Source of the DNA: Desulfobacterales bacterium
GTDB taxonomy: Bacteria; Desulfobacterota; DSM-4660; Desulfatiglandales; Desulfatiglandaceae
Length of the DNA stretch: 41,535 nt
Assembly (NCBI GenBank): GCA_027027005.1
Contig: JALVMN010000113.1
Span: 1-41,535 of the forward strand
Direction of reading: 5' to 3'
The notes beneath the pieces were generated by a model. It saw only the letters and a list, made by a program, of their open reading frames with translations. It was not told the origin of the DNA and made no database searches. The number at the start of each line of letters is the position of its first letter. Positions within the stretch are counted from its first letter, which is position 1. Of the stretch, positions 1 through 8,019 are shown one piece after another. The translations under genes and the position numbers were made by a program.

Positions 1-2
1 TA

Positions 3-581
3 GAGATCAGGGGGCTATTGAGGCAGAAACAAAGGGAGGGGATTATCGTATCCTGGTCCCTGAACAGCCCCTACATCTCAGGTAAGGAGGAAAAGGGGGC
101 AGCCCCCCTGAAAAAGAGGATCCTTGCCGCACGGACATGTCAGGAAGAAGGATTTGCAGTTGGATTCCACTTTGACCCCATGGTCTGGTATCCCGGATGG
201 AAAGACGGCTACGAGAGGACCGTGGAGGTGTTGGCCCAACACATAGACCCTGCTCAGGTGGTGTGGATAAGCGTGGGATCATTCAGGTATCCTCCATCCC
301 TTAAACCCATAATCAGGGCCAGGCACCCACAGACCAGGATATTTGAAGGGGAGTTCATCAGGGCCCCTGACGGAAAAATGCGTTATTTTAAACCAGTCAG
401 AGTTGAGTTATACCAATTTATTAAAGAAAAGCTTGATGCCTGGAGTAAACGGCTCGGCCTCTATCTGTGCATGGAATCGAGTGATGTTTGGGAAAAGGCC
501 CTTGGGTGGTCGCCAGGCTCTTCAGACGGGCTTTCCCAATACCTGGACGATAGGGTTAGAATAATTTTTGGTTGGCATTAG
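3..581 (+). CDS. SplB-like radical SAM protein (spore photoproduct lyase family), 3' part
   Basis: The reading frame is open to the left edge, so the start and the radical SAM cysteine cluster lie outside the window. The visible ~190 residues match the C-terminal half of the spore photoproduct lyase (SplB/COG1533-type) family: a VSWSLNSPYI strand, a GFHFDPMVWYPGW segment, a WISVGSFRYPP segment, a GKMRYFKP segment and a final LYLCMESSDVWEKALGW segment. Family members use a [4Fe-4S] cluster and SAM; the founding enzyme reverses the thymine spore photoproduct, but homologues in non-sporulating bacteria are common and their substrates are mostly unknown. The TTG at 18 is an internal Leu codon, not a start. 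The gene ends 69 bp before the NifU-domain gene. Family is confident; exact role is not. Confidence 0.8.
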   Translation, partial: EIRGLLRQKQREGIIVSWSLNSPYISGKEEKGAAPLKKRILAARTCQEEGFAVGFHFDPMVWYPGWKDGYERTVEVLAQHIDPAQVVWISVGSFRYPPSLKPIIRARHPQTRIFEGEFIRAPDGKMRYFKPVRVELYQFIKEKLDAWSKRLGLYLCMESSDVWEKALGWSPGSSDGLSQYLDDRVRIIFGWH

Positions 582-584
582 CGC

Positions 585-611
585 TTGCTTTGTGATAGCA
601 ATTTATTTTTT
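585..611 (+). terminator. Weak hairpin with T-rich tail after splB-like gene
   Basis: TTGCT (585-589) can pair with AGCAA (597-601) around a 7-nt loop, followed by a T-rich stretch (602-611). The stem is only 5 bp and A/T-rich, so termination would be inefficient. It sits directly after the stop codon of the SplB-like gene. Confidence 0.25.
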
Positions 612-650
612 AGATTTGCTGATATTTTTTTGACAGGAGGTAAGAACACC

Positions 651-881
651 ATGACGCTAAAAGAGAAGGTCCAGGATGCCCTGGACAAGGTGAGGCCATC
701 GCTTCAGGCAGATGGTGGCGATGTTGAACTTGTGGATGTGGGAGACGACGGGATCGTGAAGGTGAAGCTGACTGGTGCGTGCGGCGGATGCCCCATGTCG
801 CAGATGACCCTCAAGATGGGGATAGAGAGGATTCTCAAGCAAAACGTCCCTGAAGTGCAGTCGGTAGAGGCTGTTCAGTAG
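651..881 (+). CDS. NifU C-terminal-domain Fe-S scaffold protein
   Basis: A 76-aa protein consisting of a single NifU C-terminal (Nfu) domain. The domain carries the cluster-binding CxxC (Cys44, Cys47 in ACGGCPMS) that assembles or transfers [4Fe-4S] clusters to apo-proteins in the cytoplasm. The ATG at 651 is preferred because AGGAGG (635-640) lies 10 nt upstream; an upstream in-frame ATG at 585 would add a T-rich-encoded leader with no family match. Stand-alone Nfu proteins of 70-80 aa are usual in anaerobes. It lies 89 bp before the hydroxyacyl-CoA dehydrogenase gene on the same strand. The window encodes several Fe-S enzymes (MiaB, IorA, FrhB-like) that could be clients, but no partner is implied specifically. 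Confidence 0.92.
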   Translation: MTLKEKVQDALDKVRPSLQADGGDVELVDVGDDGIVKVKLTGACGGCPMSQMTLKMGIERILKQNVPEVQSVEAVQ

Positions 882-970
882 CCTTTCCCGGGGTCTAGAC
901 TCACGAGAACGGCAAGACAATCCCTAAAAGAATAGATAATATCAAAATTACTAAGTCGGAGGAGGTGCGT

Positions 971-1831
971 ATGGAAATCAAGAAGATCGGTGTAGTTGGA
1001 GCTGGGACCATGGGCCACGGTATTGCCCAGGTGGCTGCCCAGATTGGCTGCGACGTGGTAATGAGGGACATTGAGCAATCCTTCGTGGATCGAGGCCTGA
1101 AAAATATCGATAAGTTTCTTTCTAAAGGTGTGGAAAAGGGCAAACTGGACCCTGCCCAGAAGGATGAAATTATGGGCAGGATAAAAGGGACCACTGACAT
1201 GTCAGACCTCAAGGACGTGGATTTCGTGATTGAGGCTGTCATCGAGGACCTTGATCTTAAAAAGCAAGTATTCAAGGAACTTGACGAACTCTGCCGACCT
1301 GAGGTGATCCTTGCATCCAATACCTCTTCCATGTCCCTCACAGAGATCGCCTCTGCCACCAAAAGGCCTGACAAGGTGGTGGGAATGCACTTTTTCAATC
1401 CAGTCCCCCTCATGAGACTGGTGGAAGTGATAAGGGCCTATTTCACCAGCGATGAGACAGTGGCCACCACTACTGATCTTGCAAAAAAGATGGGGAAGGT
1501 CACTGTGGAAGTGAAGAAGGACTCCCCTGGCTTTATCGTTAACAGGATAATGATCCCCCACATGCTTGAGGCCATAAAGATAGTTGAAGAAGGTATTGCC
1601 TCCATCGAGGATGTGGATATTGCCGTGAAAAATGGGCTTAACTATCCCATGGGCCCCTTCGAACTCATGGACCTCACAGGTGTTGATATTGCTTATTTTG
1701 TGACAGAATACCTCCACAAGGAACTCAACAAGGAGCTTAAGTGGGTGGCTCCAACTCTTCTCAAGAACATGATCAAGGCAGGCAGGCTGGGCAGGAAGAC
1801 CGGTGGAGGCTGGTACGATTATAGTGAGTAA
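971..1831 (+). CDS. hbd: 3-hydroxybutyryl-CoA dehydrogenase
   Basis: A 286-aa NAD(P)-dependent 3-hydroxyacyl-CoA dehydrogenase that oxidises 3-hydroxybutyryl-CoA to acetoacetyl-CoA, or the reverse. The N-terminal Rossmann fold starts with GVVGAGTMGHGIAQ (dinucleotide-binding loop, residues 8-20). The catalytic region has NTSS (117-120), His140 in GMHFFNPVPLMRLVEVI, and Glu152. The C-terminal dimerisation domain begins near NYPMGPFELMDLTG. The length is that of the short clostridial Hbd/PaaH type, without a fused crotonase. ATG 971 is chosen because GGAGGAGG (958-965) is well spaced; the GTG at 965 lies inside that ribosome-binding site. It supplies the one beta-oxidation step missing from the thiolase/crotonase cluster at 27.8-36.6 kb, though it is transcribed separately. 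Confidence 0.95.
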   Translation: MEIKKIGVVGAGTMGHGIAQVAAQIGCDVVMRDIEQSFVDRGLKNIDKFLSKGVEKGKLDPAQKDEIMGRIKGTTDMSDLKDVDFVIEAVIEDLDLKKQVFKELDELCRPEVILASNTSSMSLTEIASATKRPDKVVGMHFFNPVPLMRLVEVIRAYFTSDETVATTTDLAKKMGKVTVEVKKDSPGFIVNRIMIPHMLEAIKIVEEGIASIEDVDIAVKNGLNYPMGPFELMDLTGVDIAYFVTEYLHKELNKELKWVAPTLLKNMIKAGRLGRKTGGGWYDYSE

Positions 1832-1882
1832 ACGACTCCCAAAAAAGGGCATGGGACCGGAAAAACGGCCTCTGAAAATTAA

Positions 1883-1917
1883 GGCAGCCGCCCGGAAGAG
1901 GGCGGCTGCCATTTTTT
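1883..1917. terminator. Bidirectional rho-independent terminator
   Basis: GGCAGCCGCC (1883-1892) pairs perfectly with GGCGGCTGCC (1901-1910); an extra C-G pair (1893/1900) gives an 11-bp stem with a 6-nt loop. Six Ts follow on the plus strand (1912-1917), and the plus strand is A-rich before the stem (1876-1882), giving a T-rich tail on the minus strand. It lies between the convergent hbd gene and the small ribosomal-type gene and can serve both. Confidence 0.93.
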
Positions 1918-1930
1918 CATAAGCAAGCGC

Positions 1931-2020
1931 CTACTTGTTCTTGTGGCGCATCTTTTTTCTCATCTTTCTATATTTATGTTTCCTGATCTTTTTTCGTCTT
2001 TTTTTGACAACACTTCCCAT
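1931..2020 (-). CDS. 29-aa basic protein, bS22 / AURKAIP1-COX24-like
   Basis: A very short gene found by reading the minus strand. It encodes 29 residues starting MGSVVKKRRKKIRKHKYRKM and ending RKKMRHKNK, about 60% Lys/Arg. The GSVxKKRRKKxxKHK pattern is that of the AURKAIP1/COX24 domain family, which includes the mycobacterial ribosomal protein bS22 and mitochondrial mS38; these peptides thread into the small ribosomal subunit near the decoding region. A GGAGG ribosome-binding site (plus-strand 2031-2035) is 10 nt upstream of the ATG, a TTGACA promoter lies just before it, and a strong hairpin terminator follows the stop, so it appears to be a complete single-gene unit. Family match is from memory of the pattern; the coding evidence is strong. 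Confidence 0.88.
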   Translation of the reverse strand: MGSVVKKRRKKIRKHKYRKMRKKMRHKNK

Positions 2021-2051
2021 TAAATTGTGACCTCCAGCAAAATCTCAGAAA

Positions 2052-2081
2052 TTTTTACTACATTGGGCTCGGAAGTGTCAA
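2052..2081 (-). promoter_or_regulatory. Sigma70-type promoter for the bS22-like gene
   Basis: On the minus strand TTGACA (2076-2081) is followed after 18 nt by TAAAAA (2052-2057). Transcription would begin near 2045, leaving a leader of about 25 nt with the GGAGG site before the ATG at 2020. The -35 is perfect, the -10 matches 4 of 6. Confidence 0.6.
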
Positions 2082-2192
2082 GTTGAAAATTGGCGGGATT
2101 GTGGGGGAAGTGCGGGTTGATATTTGAGGGGATAAAACATTGGTTTACATAATATATCTTATCAGACTCAATAAAAGCCTCTCACAAAACCA

Positions 2193-3092
2193 CTAAGCCA
2201 TGTTTTTCTTGGCCGGTTTCAACTCAATGCCCTTGCTTCGATAGAGTTCCTGATCGGCCTTTCTCAACATCCTTTCCATTTCTTTTTCAGTAGAAAAACT
2301 TCCCACACCAAAACTAACATCTAGGGAACACCGTCTCTGTATGGCCTGGTTGATGCGCTCTCCTATCGTGCGAGCTGTCTTTTCATCTGCGTCTATGAGG
2401 ATGATTGCAAATTCATCCCCTCCGTACCTATAACCGGAATCTACGTCCTCGCGAATATTGGAGTTTATGATGTTGGCCACCTCTTTTAGTAGGTTGTCGC
2501 CTGCCAGATGACCATATGTGTCGTTATAGGCCTTGAATTGATTGAGGTCCATGAGAATCACGGACAGATCAGTTTTCTGCCTCCGAGCCCTGTTTATCTC
2601 CTCTTTGAGCCTGGCGTAAAAATGCCGCTGATTATATAGGCCTGTCAATGAATCAGTAATGGAGAGACGGTTCAACTCCCTTTTTATATCTCGCTCAACA
2701 ATGGCCCGCCTAATCTTTGCCTCAAGCTCTTCCACCCTAAAGGGCTTGTTGATAAAGTCAGTGGCTCCTGCGTTGATAACGTCCACATATCCATATCCCT
2801 TGGCCATCCCTGTCATGGCTATAATGCAGATCTCAGGGTATTCTTGTGCCACGATCCTTATGAGCTCCATGCCGTCCATTTCCGGCATCCTCATGTCAGT
2901 AACCAAAAAGGTGATGTCATCATTTTTGAGGATTTTCAGGGCCTCTGGACCTGATTCTGCGGTCTGGGCGTTAAAGCCCAATTGGACCAAGGTATGGGCG
3001 AGGCTCTCTCTTACCGGAGGTTCGTCATCCACCACCAGGATGAACTCGTTGGCATAGTTGATATTACTAAGAGAATCTCGGCATTGACTCAA
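2193..3092 (-). CDS. Response regulator with GGDEF diguanylate cyclase domain
   Basis: A 299-aa cytoplasmic two-domain protein. Residues ~17-130 form a receiver domain: acidic pocket VVDDE, phospho-acceptor Asp66 in VTDMRMPEMDG, conserved Lys116 in FINKPF. Residues ~140-295 form a diguanylate cyclase domain with an intact GGDEF active site (224-228), preceded by TDSLTGLYNQRHF. It probably makes cyclic di-GMP when phosphorylated. The product-inhibition I-site (RxxD, nine residues before GGDEF) reads EDVD, so feedback inhibition may be altered. The start is a TTG whose last two bases and next A overlap the miaB stop (TTGA), so translation is probably coupled to miaB. No cognate kinase is adjacent. 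It is the last gene of the long minus-strand run. Confidence 0.9.
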   Translation of the reverse strand: MSQCRDSLSNINYANEFILVVDDEPPVRESLAHTLVQLGFNAQTAESGPEALKILKNDDITFLVTDMRMPEMDGMELIRIVAQEYPEICIIAMTGMAKGYGYVDVINAGATDFINKPFRVEELEAKIRRAIVERDIKRELNRLSITDSLTGLYNQRHFYARLKEEINRARRQKTDLSVILMDLNQFKAYNDTYGHLAGDNLLKEVANIINSNIREDVDSGYRYGGDEFAIILIDADEKTARTIGERINQAIQRRCSLDVSFGVGSFSTEKEMERMLRKADQELYRSKGIELKPAKKNMA

Positions 3093-4432
3093 TTGAGGCC
3101 CCTCTCTTTCACCGGCTGGCCAACCAGCGAGTTCCTGTTAGCCCTTACAATCTTAACTTTAACTTCGTGTCCTATCATACCGTTATCTAACGGAAAATTA
3201 ACAATTTTGTTTGTGGGTGTCCTCCCCATGAACTGGCCTGGTCTCTTGCTTGGGCCCTCAACCAGGACGGAAACCACGTCTCCCACCATCTCTTTGTGCT
3301 TCTTGAACGTCATCTCTTTCTGGTATTCCTGCAATATGGAGAGCCTTTCGGCCTTCTCCTCTTCAGGGACCTTTGGGCCCATAGATGCCGCCAGCGTGCC
3401 CTCCCTGTCCGAATATTTGAAGGAGAAGAGCCCGTCAAATCCAGCCTCTCTTATGAGGTCCATGGTTTTCTGAAAGTCATCCCGCCCTTCCCCCGGGAAA
3501 CCCACCATCACGTCACTGGTTATTGCTATGTCAGGCCGTACTTGCCTTAGTTTTTTCACCAGGCCCAGGTAATGTTCCCTGGTGTACCCCCTTTTCATGA
3601 GCTTCAAGACCTTATTGGAGCCTGCCTGAAAAGGCAGGTGGATATGGGGGCACAGGGGCTCCACCTGCACAAAACATGAGATAAGGCTATCTGAGAGGTC
3701 CTTGGGGTGTGAGGTGGTGAAACGAAGCCTCAACAACCCCTCCAGCCTCCCCACCTCTTGAATCAGTCTTGGGAAGTCCCATTTATCTTTATCGGTCACC
3801 CACAGGTAGGAATTAACATTTTGTCCCAGAAGTGTTACCTCCTTTACGCCTTGGTGGATAACTTCCTTAATTTCCTTGATAATTTCATGCGGAGGCCTGG
3901 AGACCTCCCGACCCCTGACGTAAGGGACGATACAATAGCTGCAAAAGTTGTTACACCCCTGCATGATGGATACAAAGGCAGTGACCCGCCCCTCGAAATA
4001 GCCGGGGCAGTGCTCCGGCTCTGGAGGGGCATGATCCAATTGGAGGGCTAGCAGTCTGTCTCTGGTTTCAAGGATCTTGCTTACGGTTTCCTTTATCTCG
4101 GCAATTTGTCTTGGACCCATTACAAAGTCCAAGGATGGGAATCTCTCCATCAAGGCCTCGCCCTTTTCTTGAGCAAGGCAACCAACCACTCCAAGTATCA
4201 TCTCGGGCCTTTTTTTCTTGAGCTTAGACAACCTTCCGATCAAAGTGGATGCCTTTTGCTCTGGCTTTGCCCTGACTGTGCAAGTGTTGACCACAACCAG
4301 GTCTGCCTCTTCAGCAGACCCAGACCTCTGCCAACCCATATTGAGCAGGCACTGGGTAATATAGTCAGAATCATACACGTTCATCTGGCAACCAAATGTA
4401 TGTATGAAAAACTTCATGTTCGTCTTTAGCAT
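3089..4432 (-). CDS. miaB: tRNA-2-methylthio-N6-dimethylallyladenosine synthase
   Basis: A 447-aa radical SAM methylthiotransferase that converts i6A37 to ms2i6A37 in tRNAs reading UNN codons. The N-terminal UPF0004 domain has the three auxiliary-cluster cysteines (Cys15 in TFGCQMN, Cys51 in NTCTVR, Cys85 in VGCLAQ). The radical SAM cluster is CNNFCSYC (Cys160, 164, 167), and the C-terminal TRAM domain covers about the last 65 residues. Length and motif set fit MiaB better than MtaB or RimO. The ATG at 4432 overlaps the stop of the upstream DUF4911-like gene (ATGCTAG) and follows GAGG, implying coupling; a second ATG at 4417 (MKFFIHTFG) is an alternative start. The downstream GGDEF gene overlaps its stop. 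Confidence 0.95.
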   Translation of the reverse strand: MLKTNMKFFIHTFGCQMNVYDSDYITQCLLNMGWQRSGSAEEADLVVVNTCTVRAKPEQKASTLIGRLSKLKKKRPEMILGVVGCLAQEKGEALMERFPSLDFVMGPRQIAEIKETVSKILETRDRLLALQLDHAPPEPEHCPGYFEGRVTAFVSIMQGCNNFCSYCIVPYVRGREVSRPPHEIIKEIKEVIHQGVKEVTLLGQNVNSYLWVTDKDKWDFPRLIQEVGRLEGLLRLRFTTSHPKDLSDSLISCFVQVEPLCPHIHLPFQAGSNKVLKLMKRGYTREHYLGLVKKLRQVRPDIAITSDVMVGFPGEGRDDFQKTMDLIREAGFDGLFSFKYSDREGTLAASMGPKVPEEEKAERLSILQEYQKEMTFKKHKEMVGDVVSVLVEGPSKRPGQFMGRTPTNKIVNFPLDNGMIGHEVKVKIVRANRNSLVGQPVKERGLN

Positions 4433-4677
4433 CCATCCTCGCAGATCTGCACAGGGACACCCTCTCCTCTCAATCCGGAGAGGAGTCCCAAAACCAGTTC
4501 CTCACACCCCGGGGCCACAAACAGTTCAAGTAAGGCTTGCATGGGATCGATGGTTCGGACCAAGGCCATACCATCGTACGATTCAATAGTGGTTCGGAGG
4601 TAATTTATTTCCCTCCTTATGGTCTTAATCCTCAGCCTCGTGCTCTTCACCCTTGGAACTTTGCTGGTCTTTCTCAT
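4426..4677 (-). CDS. Small protein resembling DUF4911
   Basis: About 83 residues from ATG 4677 (an ATG at 4689 and a GTG at 4650 are alternatives). After a basic N-terminus it has REINYLRTTIESYDGMALVR, then TIDPMQALLELFVAPGCEE and a short C-terminal helix. This pattern resembles the DUF4911 family of small uncharacterised bacterial proteins often found next to miaB; the assignment is from memory. No catalytic motif is evident. The gene begins inside the 3' end of the NAD kinase gene (about 50 bp overlap) and ends inside the start of miaB, so it is almost certainly co-translated with both. A role linked to tRNA modification or Fe-S handling is only a guess from position. Confidence 0.72.
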   Translation of the reverse strand: MRKTSKVPRVKSTRLRIKTIRREINYLRTTIESYDGMALVRTIDPMQALLELFVAPGCEELVLGLLSGLRGEGVPVQICEDGC

Positions 4678-5548
4678 AGGTGGCCCCACCCCACATCAAC
4701 TTTTGCCGCAGGATCTGGAAGTAACTGTAATCGGGTGGTTTAAGCAACTTTATTTTATCACGGGATTTGGTGATTATCACCCTGTCATCCTTGAAAAGAT
4801 CAAAACCCACCTGTCCATCAAAAGTAAGCACCACACTCTCTTCAAACTGATGCTTCCCACCCATTGTTATCTCCACCCTGGCAGAATCAGGGATTAGCAG
4901 GGGGCGGTTGGTGAGGGTAAAAGGGCATATGGGAGTAATAATCATTGCCTCCATGGTGGGGTAGAGTATGGGCCCGCCTGCGGAGAGGTTGTAGGCCGTG
5001 GAGCCTGTGGGAGTGGAGATTATGAGACCGTCGGCCCTAAAGGTGGTAAGGAATTCGCCGTCTATGCTCACCTCCAGATCAATGATTCTAGCCAGGGTCC
5101 TCTTGTTGACCACCACATCATTTAGCACTTGAAAGCGGCATACCTCTCTATATTCTCGGATCACCGTGGTCTCCAGCATCAGTCGCTCTTGGACTTCAAG
5201 GCCCTCCCTGAGCATAAGCTCTATGGAGGGATAAAGTCGTTCCAGCGGGATCCCTGTGAGGAACCCAAGGCCACCCAGATTCACCCCCAGCAACGGCACA
5301 CCAAAGCGCCCTACTTTCCTGGCCGCGGCCAGGAGCGTCCCGTCTCCCCCCAAGACCACGGCCCAGTGCGCCCTTGGCAGCTCTTTTTCTTCTTTGAAAG
5401 GGGGATGGCAGGATGTAGCCACCGGCTCCATCTGGTTCAATAAGACCTCCACGTCCCTGTCCTTCAGCCACTTCTCCAGCCTTTTTGCTTCTTCCCATGC
5501 TGGAGAATGTCCGTACTTGGAGATTACGAGCACACGGGACTTTTCCAT
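4625..5548 (-). CDS. nadK: NAD kinase
   Basis: A 307-aa ATP-NAD kinase (PpnK family) that makes NADP+ from NAD+ in the cytoplasm. Diagnostic motifs are visible: GGDGTLLAAARK (residues 67 onward) for phosphate-donor binding and catalysis, a LGFLTGI segment, NDVVVN for the NAD site, and TPTGSTAYNLSAGGPI in the C-terminal beta domain. The last ~30 residues are polar and probably disordered; the gene for the DUF4911-like protein starts inside them. The start ATG follows AAGGAAAGG. It lies 85 bp after the adenine deaminase gene on the same strand. Confidence 0.95.
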   Translation of the reverse strand: MEKSRVLVISKYGHSPAWEEAKRLEKWLKDRDVEVLLNQMEPVATSCHPPFKEEKELPRAHWAVVLGGDGTLLAAARKVGRFGVPLLGVNLGGLGFLTGIPLERLYPSIELMLREGLEVQERLMLETTVIREYREVCRFQVLNDVVVNKRTLARIIDLEVSIDGEFLTTFRADGLIISTPTGSTAYNLSAGGPILYPTMEAMIITPICPFTLTNRPLLIPDSARVEITMGGKHQFEESVVLTFDGQVGFDLFKDDRVIITKSRDKIKLLKPPDYSYFQILRQKLMWGGATYEKDQQSSKGEEHEAED

Positions 5549-5594
5549 TTTGCCTTTCCTTGTCTGAATCTGCGGTTAGACCAAATCACCTGAA

Positions 5595-5610
5595 AATCCC
5601 CCAGGGGATT
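5595..5610. other. Short hairpin between ade and nadK
   Basis: AATCCCC (5595-5601) and GGGGATT (5604-5610) form a tight palindrome 24 nt after the adenine deaminase stop. On the minus strand it is followed by only TTTC, so it may be a weak terminator or an mRNA 3'-end stabiliser rather than a full stop. Confidence 0.35.
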
Positions 5611-5633
5611 AATCAAACCTCCCAACGATCCCT

Positions 5634-7385
5634 CTAACTCCGTCCAGGCAGAGGCGACTCAGAGGGGGCAAAAAGGGAAACATGGGCCATGGCCCTGGTG
5701 TCCACAAGCCCCCTGTCGGTCAACTTGAGTTCAGGGATTACCGGCAGGGCAAGGAATGAAAGGGCCATAACCGGGTCCTGAAGCCTTGAACCCAATTCTC
5801 GTAATGCATACCTTATGTGGTTGAGTTTAGAGACTACATCCTCAATCCTGCTCCATGTGATCAGGCCACCGATCTCAAGGGCCAGGGAGGCCACTACAGC
5901 TCCATCTCGAGCAACTGCTATGCCACCGCCCATGTCTTTAACGGCCATTGCGGCCACGAACATATCTCTATCATCTACGCCCGCCACCAAGAGGTTATGA
6001 GAGTCGTGGGCAATGGAGGAGGCCAGTGCCCCCCTCCTGAGACCCAGGCCCTTTACCAGGCCCAGGCCGATACGGCCGGAGCAGGTATGTCGCTCGATGA
6101 CCGCCAGCTTCACTATGTCCCTTTCGGGCCAAGCCACGACCCTGCCCTCTTCCACCTTCACCTCTTCCAGCAGGGATTCGGTGTAAATCTGCCCTTCCAC
6201 AATACCTATCACCCTGGCCTTACCTCCTCGGTAAGGGATGACAAAGGAGGCAGGAGAGATGGGGGCGATTTTCATTGAATTTGGAAACTCCGGTGGTCTC
6301 ACGTCTTGAAATAATTCTTCGTTCAACTCCCCCTCCCTTACCACCTGAACACCGGATTTGAATACGTGAATTATCCCCAAGGAGCCAATGTCATCCACCA
6401 CTACAATGTCGGCCATGTAGCCAGGGGCAACAGCGCCTTTGCGCTTCAAACCGTAGTAAGAAGCAGGATTCCTGGTAACAAGCCTCAACGCAAGGCCGGG
6501 CTCCAACCCGGAGTCCACGGCTTTTCTCACCAGGAAGTCAAGGTGGCCTCGTTCAAGGATGTCGGAAGGATTCAAGTCGTCGCTCACGAGACAGAATCTG
6601 TCCACATTAAAGCCGTTTACCAAGGAGATGAGCTCATCCAGGTTTCTGGCAGTGCTCCCCTCCCTGATCATGATGGTCATGCCTGACTCCAATTTCTCAA
6701 GGGCCTCATCCCTTGAGACAGTCTCGTGATCAGAGGCGATCCCTGTGGAGATGTAAGCCTGGAGTGGGTATCCGGACAACCCTGGACAGTGCCCATCTAT
6801 CACCCGGTCCTGGAACATGGCCACCTTTTCCAGGATATCTTCCTGGCAGGCCAACACCCCTGGGAAGTTCATCACCTCTGCAAGGCCCAGGACCCTGGGA
6901 TCTTGTCTCAGAACTGAGAGTTCTTCAGGTCCGAGGGTCGCCCCTGAGGTCTCCAACCCTGTGGCAGGCACGCAGGAAGGGGCCATAAAGTAGATATCGA
7001 ACGGGAGGCGGGAGCTTTGCTCCAACAGGAAGCGCACCCCCTCGATGCCCAGGACGTTTGCTATCTCATGGGGATCGCACACCATGGTGGTGGTGCCCCG
7101 GGGAAGCAGGGCCTGGGCCAACCTTGCAGGATGAAGCATGCTGCTCTCCAGGTGGATGTGGGCATCCATGAATCCGGGCAGGACCCAAGCCCCCTGCATA
7201 CTGATCTCCTTCCTTCCTGAGTAATCCTCTCCAAGCCCGGCTATGAATCCCCCTGAAATGGCCACATCCAGGCGCCTTTCTGAATTTGTGAAGAGATTCA
7301 AAATGCGGCAGCCCTTCAATACCATGTCTGCTGGTTCATCTCCCTTGGCAACCCGGATCAGGCCGCAGAGTTGTTGTGGCTTCAT
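5634..7385 (-). CDS. ade: Adenine deaminase
   Basis: A 583-aa amidohydrolase of the Ade/AdeC type that deaminates adenine to hypoxanthine in purine salvage. The metal-binding DAHIHLESSM near residue 75 and a second site TTTMVCDPHEIANVLG are visible. The DGHCPGLSG segment carries another metal-binding His, VSDDLNP is the late Asp-containing motif, and the C-terminal domain has HDSHNLLVAG. The length is normal for the family (about 570-600 aa). The gene follows the P-loop kinase gene with only 4 bp between them. It gives the cell a route from adenine to hypoxanthine, which complements the PNP and MTA/SAH deaminase genes at 14.7-16.9 kb. Confidence 0.95.
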   Translation of the reverse strand: MKPQQLCGLIRVAKGDEPADMVLKGCRILNLFTNSERRLDVAISGGFIAGLGEDYSGRKEISMQGAWVLPGFMDAHIHLESSMLHPARLAQALLPRGTTTMVCDPHEIANVLGIEGVRFLLEQSSRLPFDIYFMAPSCVPATGLETSGATLGPEELSVLRQDPRVLGLAEVMNFPGVLACQEDILEKVAMFQDRVIDGHCPGLSGYPLQAYISTGIASDHETVSRDEALEKLESGMTIMIREGSTARNLDELISLVNGFNVDRFCLVSDDLNPSDILERGHLDFLVRKAVDSGLEPGLALRLVTRNPASYYGLKRKGAVAPGYMADIVVVDDIGSLGIIHVFKSGVQVVREGELNEELFQDVRPPEFPNSMKIAPISPASFVIPYRGGKARVIGIVEGQIYTESLLEEVKVEEGRVVAWPERDIVKLAVIERHTCSGRIGLGLVKGLGLRRGALASSIAHDSHNLLVAGVDDRDMFVAAMAVKDMGGGIAVARDGAVVASLALEIGGLITWSRIEDVVSKLNHIRYALRELGSRLQDPVMALSFLALPVIPELKLTDRGLVDTRAMAHVSLFAPSESPLPGRS

Positions 7386-7389
7386 GGCC

Positions 7390-7992
7390 TTAGACCACCT
7401 CTTTTTTTATCACCCGCCACTCTTCTGTGAGGTCGGAGTTGGTATCAACCAAAAGGTGGGTAATGGAAAGGCCGGGGAAATTCTCTTTTAGGTCCCGGAG
7501 GTCCACTGGCTCGAATTTTCTAACATTGTTCATGTACGCCTGCTCGGTAAGGGCGTTGGATTCGTAGTTCTCCTTTGTGCGTTTGGAGATCCTTCGCAAA
7601 GAGACTTCCTTTGGGCACTGGGTTTGCTGGATAACAAAGGGCATGGAGTGGGTGTAGGCAACTTCTGCAGCCCTGCGCCTGAGGGCCTGGGTGACGAATG
7701 TGGCATCCAGGATTATCCCCATGCCCTTGCCTGCCAGCTCATGGGCCAACCTGAACATCTCGTCATAGACCAGGGTGCGTTTGTTCATGTTGGAGGCCAC
7801 TTTTTCGTCAAAGATGTCTTCGCCTTTCAGGACTTCCAGGCGGATCAGGTCAGTTCTCAGGATGGTGAGCCCCTTGAGTGCGCCGATTACCTCTGTGGTT
7901 TCAGTCTTGTATGAGGCAGGAAGACCACAAGCGATCAACACCACCTTTTCGGGGATCTCCTCCTCCATGAATTTCAAGAAAGGCTCGTTCAT
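7390..7992 (-). CDS. P-loop kinase-like protein (COG0645 type)
   Basis: A 200-aa AAA/zeta-toxin-like P-loop protein. The Walker A loop is GLPASYKTETT (residues 23-33). The LRTDLIRLE segment resembles the R-T-D motif of small-molecule kinases, and GIILDATFVTQALRR is the acceptor-side strand. The family (predicted kinase) is frequently fused behind an aminoglycoside-phosphotransferase-like domain; here the upstream neighbour (27 bp away) is exactly that domain as a separate gene. The two therefore probably act together on an unknown small-molecule substrate. It is followed at 4 bp by ade. The substrate cannot be told from sequence. Confidence 0.75.
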   Translation of the reverse strand: MNEPFLKFMEEEIPEKVVLIACGLPASYKTETTEVIGALKGLTILRTDLIRLEVLKGEDIFDEKVASNMNKRTLVYDEMFRLAHELAGKGMGIILDATFVTQALRRRAAEVAYTHSMPFVIQQTQCPKEVSLRRISKRTKENYESNALTEQAYMNNVRKFEPVDLRDLKENFPGLSITHLLVDTNSDLTEEWRVIKKEVV

Positions 7993-8019
7993 CTCTTACC
8001 CTCCTGCCTTTTGTGGCCC

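Noticed and set aside
914-940. Promoter before hbd (AAGACA ... GATAAT)
   Set aside because: The spacer is only 15 nt and the -35 match is poor; hbd may be read from the NifU-domain gene promoter.
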